From NCBI RefSeq assembly GCF_036997615.1, contig NZ_JAWLQA010000075.1: a DNA stretch of 8,243 bases. The stretch is one strand, 5' to 3'. Source of the DNA: Brachyspira sp949287565 (GTDB lineage Bacteria; Spirochaetota; Brachyspiria; Brachyspirales; Brachyspiraceae). Below are positions 6,308 to 8,243 of this stretch, piece after piece (positions within the stretch are counted from its first letter, which is position 1; each line of letters opens with the position of its first letter). Position numbers and translations under genes: made by a program. Below the pieces are notes generated by a model that was given only the letters and a program-made list of their open reading frames with translations, was not told the DNA's origin and did not search any database.

Positions 6308-6322
6308 TTTTGTTATTGCTAA

Positions 6323-6381
6323 TAAAAATTGTTCGCTAAAAAAATCTGCCAAGTAAACTTAGCAGATGCTCACAATTTTTA
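6323..6381 (-). repeat. 59-nt nested palindrome with terminator core (inner copy)
   Basis: Outer arms TAAAAATTGT (6323-6332) and ACAATTTTTA (6372-6381) enclose ATCTGCCAAG / CTTAGCAGAT (6344-6353, 6358-6367). The minus strand then gives a T7 tract. Compared with the outer copy, two stem pairs changed on both sides (G-C to A-T, and A-T to C-G), preserving the hairpin, while the loop TAAA and the G-U pair are unchanged. Confidence 0.7.
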
Positions 6382-6395
6382 TAATTATTAATAAT

Positions 6396-6428
6396 AAAAA
6401 AAGCCCGATTATTTAATAATCAGGCTTT
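6396..6428 (-). terminator. Terminator of the batD-like/moxR operon
   Basis: On the minus strand the stem formed by 6415-6428 and 6400-6413 (AAAGCCTGATTATT-type arms, one mismatch) is followed by a seven-base T-tract (complement of 6396-6402). It lies 28 bases after the moxR stop. Confidence 0.78.
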
Positions 6429-6455
6429 ATAATCAATCATATTTTTCATTAACTA

Positions 6456-7499
6456 TTAAGGTACATTGATATTTGCGAGCAAGTTTTCTATAATCATGTC
6501 GCTATTAACATTTTCAGCTTGTGCTTCATAGCTTACGCTTATTCTATGTCTTAATACCTCATAAGCAACGGCTCTTATATCTTCAGGCATTACGAATCCT
6601 CTGCCCTGCATCATAGCATTTGCTTTTGCTGCTTTAGTTAAATATATTCCTGCTCTTGGAGAAGCTCCGTATTCTATATATTCGCTTTGAAGTTTATAGT
6701 CTTTTGGATTTCTTGTGGCATCTATAATATTTACTATATAATCAATCAATCTTTCTTCTATATGTATTTGATTAGCTAATTTTCTTAATTTTTCTATAGT
6801 TTCTATAGTAGTTATAGGTTTTAAAGAAGCTGGTTTTGAAGATGACATATTTTTTATTATAGTTTTTTCTTCGCTTTTAGTAGGATATTTTACTATAACT
6901 TTAAGCATAAATCTGTCAACCTGAGCTTCTGGAAGAGGGTAGGTTCCTTCCTGTTCTATAGGGTTTTGAGTTGCTAATACTAAAAATACATCAGGAAGTC
7001 TATATGTTTTATCTCCTATAGTAACCTGATGTTCTCCCATAGCCTCCAAAAGTGCTGACTGTACTTTAGCAGGCGAACGGTTTATCTCATCGGCTAATAT
7101 TATATTAGAAAATATAGGTCCTTGTTTAGGAAGAAATACTGAATTTTTTATGTCGTAAATTTCAGTACCCACTATATCTGCAGGAAGCAAATCCGGTGTA
7201 AACTGTATTCTTTTGTAGCTTGCATCTATTGTGCTTGCCAATGATTTTACAGTTAATGTTTTTGCAAGTCCCGGTACTCCTTCTAACAATACATGCCCAT
7301 CACATATAATTCCTAATAGGAGCTTATCGAGCATATTTTCCTGTCCGATAATTACTTTTTTTATTTCATTTTTTATAGCATTTACAACATCAAGAGCCAT
7401 TTTTGAAGCCTCTGATATAGCTTGTAAATCCTTGCTGGCATTAGCTATTTCACTGCTGATTTCATTTGTATTTCCGCTGTTATTGATATTATCTGTCAT
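6456..7499 (-). CDS. moxR: MoxR-family AAA+ ATPase
   Basis: A cytoplasmic AAA+ chaperone-type ATPase that usually works with VWA-domain and Bat proteins to mature or regulate protein complexes. It is 347 residues long, as is usual. Walker A is GVPGLAKT (74-81), the MoxR form of the P-loop. Walker B is IILADE (133-138), followed by INRSPAKVQSALLEAMGE (139-156). Sensor 1 is ATQNPIEQEGTYPLPEAQVDRF (176-197). The lid domain has GASPRAG (278-284, sensor-2 type Arg282) and EDIRAVAYEVLRHRI (306-320). The first 45 residues are a polar helical extension. A GAGGAA SD (7511-7506) precedes the ATG. It follows the BatD-like gene by 35 bases, so the two are probably co-transcribed. No VWA gene is visible downstream, where the array of moxR-tail repeats begins. 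Confidence 0.93.
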   Translation of the reverse strand: MTDNINNSGNTNEISSEIANASKDLQAISEASKMALDVVNAIKNEIKKVIIGQENMLDKLLLGIICDGHVLLEGVPGLAKTLTVKSLASTIDASYKRIQFTPDLLPADIVGTEIYDIKNSVFLPKQGPIFSNIILADEINRSPAKVQSALLEAMGEHQVTIGDKTYRLPDVFLVLATQNPIEQEGTYPLPEAQVDRFMLKVIVKYPTKSEEKTIIKNMSSSKPASLKPITTIETIEKLRKLANQIHIEERLIDYIVNIIDATRNPKDYKLQSEYIEYGASPRAGIYLTKAAKANAMMQGRGFVMPEDIRAVAYEVLRHRISVSYEAQAENVNSDMIIENLLANINVP

Positions 7500-7534
7500 A
7501 TGTTATTCCTCATAGTTCTTTATATATATTAAAA

Positions 7535-8068
7535 TTATGATGTTTGTTTATTTGCAAAGTTCTTTTTATTTAATTTATGCTGATCTTTTATGAACTTATA
7601 AATTAAAAGTGCTATAAGTATTATTACAATCCATTGTCCTATCATTATTAATAAGAACCATGAACTAAATACTCTTATATTATGTTCATCTATCATCTGT
7701 TCCTTAGGTACTAAACTATTTCCCCTTTCTACATTATAATATCTTGCTTCCAACTCAGGTATTTTTAATTTGCCGTTTCTTAGAGGCTTCATAGTATATA
7801 TTATTTTATAATTCATAGTTGGAATTTCATTATCTTTATGTATAGTTTCTATTTCCACTCTTTCATTAAGCACTTCAAAATCGCTTATGGCATTTGTGTT
7901 TATACCTTCAGGTTTAAATTTATCAGCATCTCCCGTATATGTTAGGGTATACTCTAAATTCTGCCATAGATATAAACTCTTTTTACTTACTTTTTCCTCT
8001 ACTATCACTATGGGGTATAGTGCATTTACTGTTATCATTATTATTAAAAAAATATAGTATTTAATCAT
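7535..8068 (-). CDS. Short BatD-like membrane protein
   Basis: Resembles the N-terminal part of BatD (aerotolerance) proteins. It has a signal peptide (1-16, ending VNA), a beta-rich exported domain (about 20-115) with KVSKKSLYLWQNLEYTLTY, DFEVLNERVE and YTMKPLRNGKLKIPEL, then one transmembrane helix (about 136-160) and a basic cytoplasmic tail. The pattern dFevl...y.y.l.P...G...ip is the family's repeated module. Full BatD proteins are several times longer, so this is a single-module form; no frameshift is apparent. It likely partners with the MoxR ATPase encoded just downstream. No SD precedes the ATG, and an in-frame TAA lies nine bases further up, so no longer start exists. The call rests on pattern and context. 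Confidence 0.62.
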   Translation of the reverse strand: MIKYYIFLIIMITVNALYPIVIVEEKVSKKSLYLWQNLEYTLTYTGDADKFKPEGINTNAISDFEVLNERVEIETIHKDNEIPTMNYKIIYTMKPLRNGKLKIPELEARYYNVERGNSLVPKEQMIDEHNIRVFSSWFLLIMIGQWIVIILIALLIYKFIKDQHKLNKKNFANKQTS

Positions 8069-8076
8069 TGAAGTAG

Positions 8077-8103
8077 ATTATATAAAAACATAAAAAAAGT
8101 CAA
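8077..8103 (-). promoter_or_regulatory. Promoter of the batD-like/moxR operon, leaderless type
   Basis: TTGACT (8103-8098), a 15-base spacer and a perfect TATAAT (8082-8077) on the minus strand. Only eight bases separate the -10 box from the ATG at 8068, so transcription should start at or within two bases of the start codon. This agrees with the absence of any SD. Confidence 0.5.
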
Positions 8104-8156
8104 TATATAAAATTATTCATAATTGTTTAAGAGCCACAGATATTGCACACTTTTAG

Positions 8157-8185
8157 TTTAAAAAAAAGTAGGTATCCCTTATAAT
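8157..8185 (+). promoter_or_regulatory. Possible promoter of the gene at the right edge
   Basis: TTTAAA (8157-8162), 17 bases, then a perfect TATAAT (8180-8185). The -35 is weak (four of six). Transcription would start near 8192, inside the loop of the hairpin at 8169-8219 and downstream of its left arm. Confidence 0.4.
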
Positions 8186-8219
8186 TTAAATTGCTAGAAA
8201 TAAACAAAAGGAATACCTA
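8169..8219 (+). promoter_or_regulatory. Hairpin covering the SD and start of the edge gene
   Basis: TAGGTATCCCTT (8169-8180) pairs with AAGGAATACCTA (8208-8219) at 11 of 12 positions, with a 27-base loop. The right arm contains most of the AAAGGA SD (8207-8212) and the A of the ATG. In RNA read through from upstream the ribosome site would be masked; in RNA from the internal promoter the left arm is absent. Confidence 0.5.
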
Positions 8220-8243
8220 TGCAACAATATAATACAGAACAGA
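8219..8243 (+). CDS. Start of an unidentified gene (5' end only), possibly a transposase
   Basis: ATG at 8219 with the SD AAAGGA (8207-8212) six bases upstream; the eight complete visible codons read MQQYNTEQ before the window ends. This is too short to assign a family. The upstream hairpin masking the start, together with an internal promoter, resembles the read-through protection of some insertion-sequence transposase genes. That is the only reason for the suggestion. Confidence 0.4.

Larger units (their letters stand above)
5885..6455. repeat. 571-bp gene-free array of degenerate moxR-tail/terminator repeats
   Basis: No convincing gene lies here. The stretch is built from a block, read on the minus strand as 59-nt palindrome, spacer, last codons of MoxR, terminator. 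It occurs at about 6221-6381 and 5954-6123, with a third fragment at 5905-5931. The intact moxR end with its terminator (6396-6485) acts as the parent edge. Terminator starts are 175 and 267 bases apart; a 67-nt hairpin element (6149-6215) explains most of the difference. The repeats look like eroded tandem duplications at the 3' end of moxR. Confidence 0.8.

Noticed and set aside
6278..6356. Short minus-strand peptide ending in NLLANINVP as a real small gene
   Set aside because: About 26 codons with no ATG or SD; the outer copy carries an in-frame stop, so it is a remnant.
5885..6455. CRISPR array
   Set aside because: There are only two to three degenerate copies, unequal spacing, spacers that are themselves homologous, and terminator-like hairpins with T-tracts.
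7231..7515. 94-codon plus-strand open frame opposite moxR
   Set aside because: It is antisense to the conserved P-loop region of moxR, with no SD or recognisable domain; the hydrophobic composition comes from the opposite strand.

Overview
The window is very AT-rich and gene-dense. It carries a FlgG-type flagellar rod protein with the spirochaete-like N-terminus MVRSLWTAASGM, a catalase, and a MoxR/BatD pair, all with AT-biased codons and clear Shine-Dalgarno (SD) sequences. This suggests an anaerobic or aerotolerant spirochaete, most likely Brachyspira. That is an inference from composition and protein style, not from a database match.

Left part (1-2800): ferrochelatase (hemH, minus strand) and a monofunctional haem catalase (plus strand) are divergently transcribed from a 208-bp region. 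This region holds a recognisable promoter for each gene and two perfect AT palindromes around the catalase promoter. The pairing is logical, because one enzyme inserts iron into porphyrin and the other needs haem to destroy peroxide. The catalase ends in a good intrinsic terminator.

Middle (2800-5310): diaminopimelate epimerase (dapF) and a small exported SLT-type lytic transglycosylase, both on the plus strand, make and remodel peptidoglycan. flgG (minus strand) converges on the transglycosylase gene, and its likely terminator lies inside the 3' end of that gene. The best flgG start is an ATG at 5296, not the GTG nine bases upstream. A sigma-28-like promoter lies upstream of flgG.

Centre-right (5310-6455): a small exported Spy/CpxP/ZraP-like protein is preceded by a sequence matching the extracytoplasmic-function (sigma-E type) consensus. 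Next comes about 570 bp without a gene, but rich in structure. It holds two degenerate tandem copies, plus a third fragment, of a block made of the last codons of moxR, a terminator hairpin and a 59-nt nested palindrome. A separate 67-nt hairpin element interrupts the array.

Right part (6456-8243): a short BatD-like membrane protein followed by a MoxR AAA+ ATPase form a minus-strand operon. The BatD-like gene has no SD, and its promoter sits so close to the ATG that the mRNA may be leaderless. At the right edge a plus-strand gene begins (eight codons visible). Its SD and start codon are enclosed in a hairpin whose left arm lies upstream of its own promoter start, an arrangement known from some insertion-sequence transposase genes.
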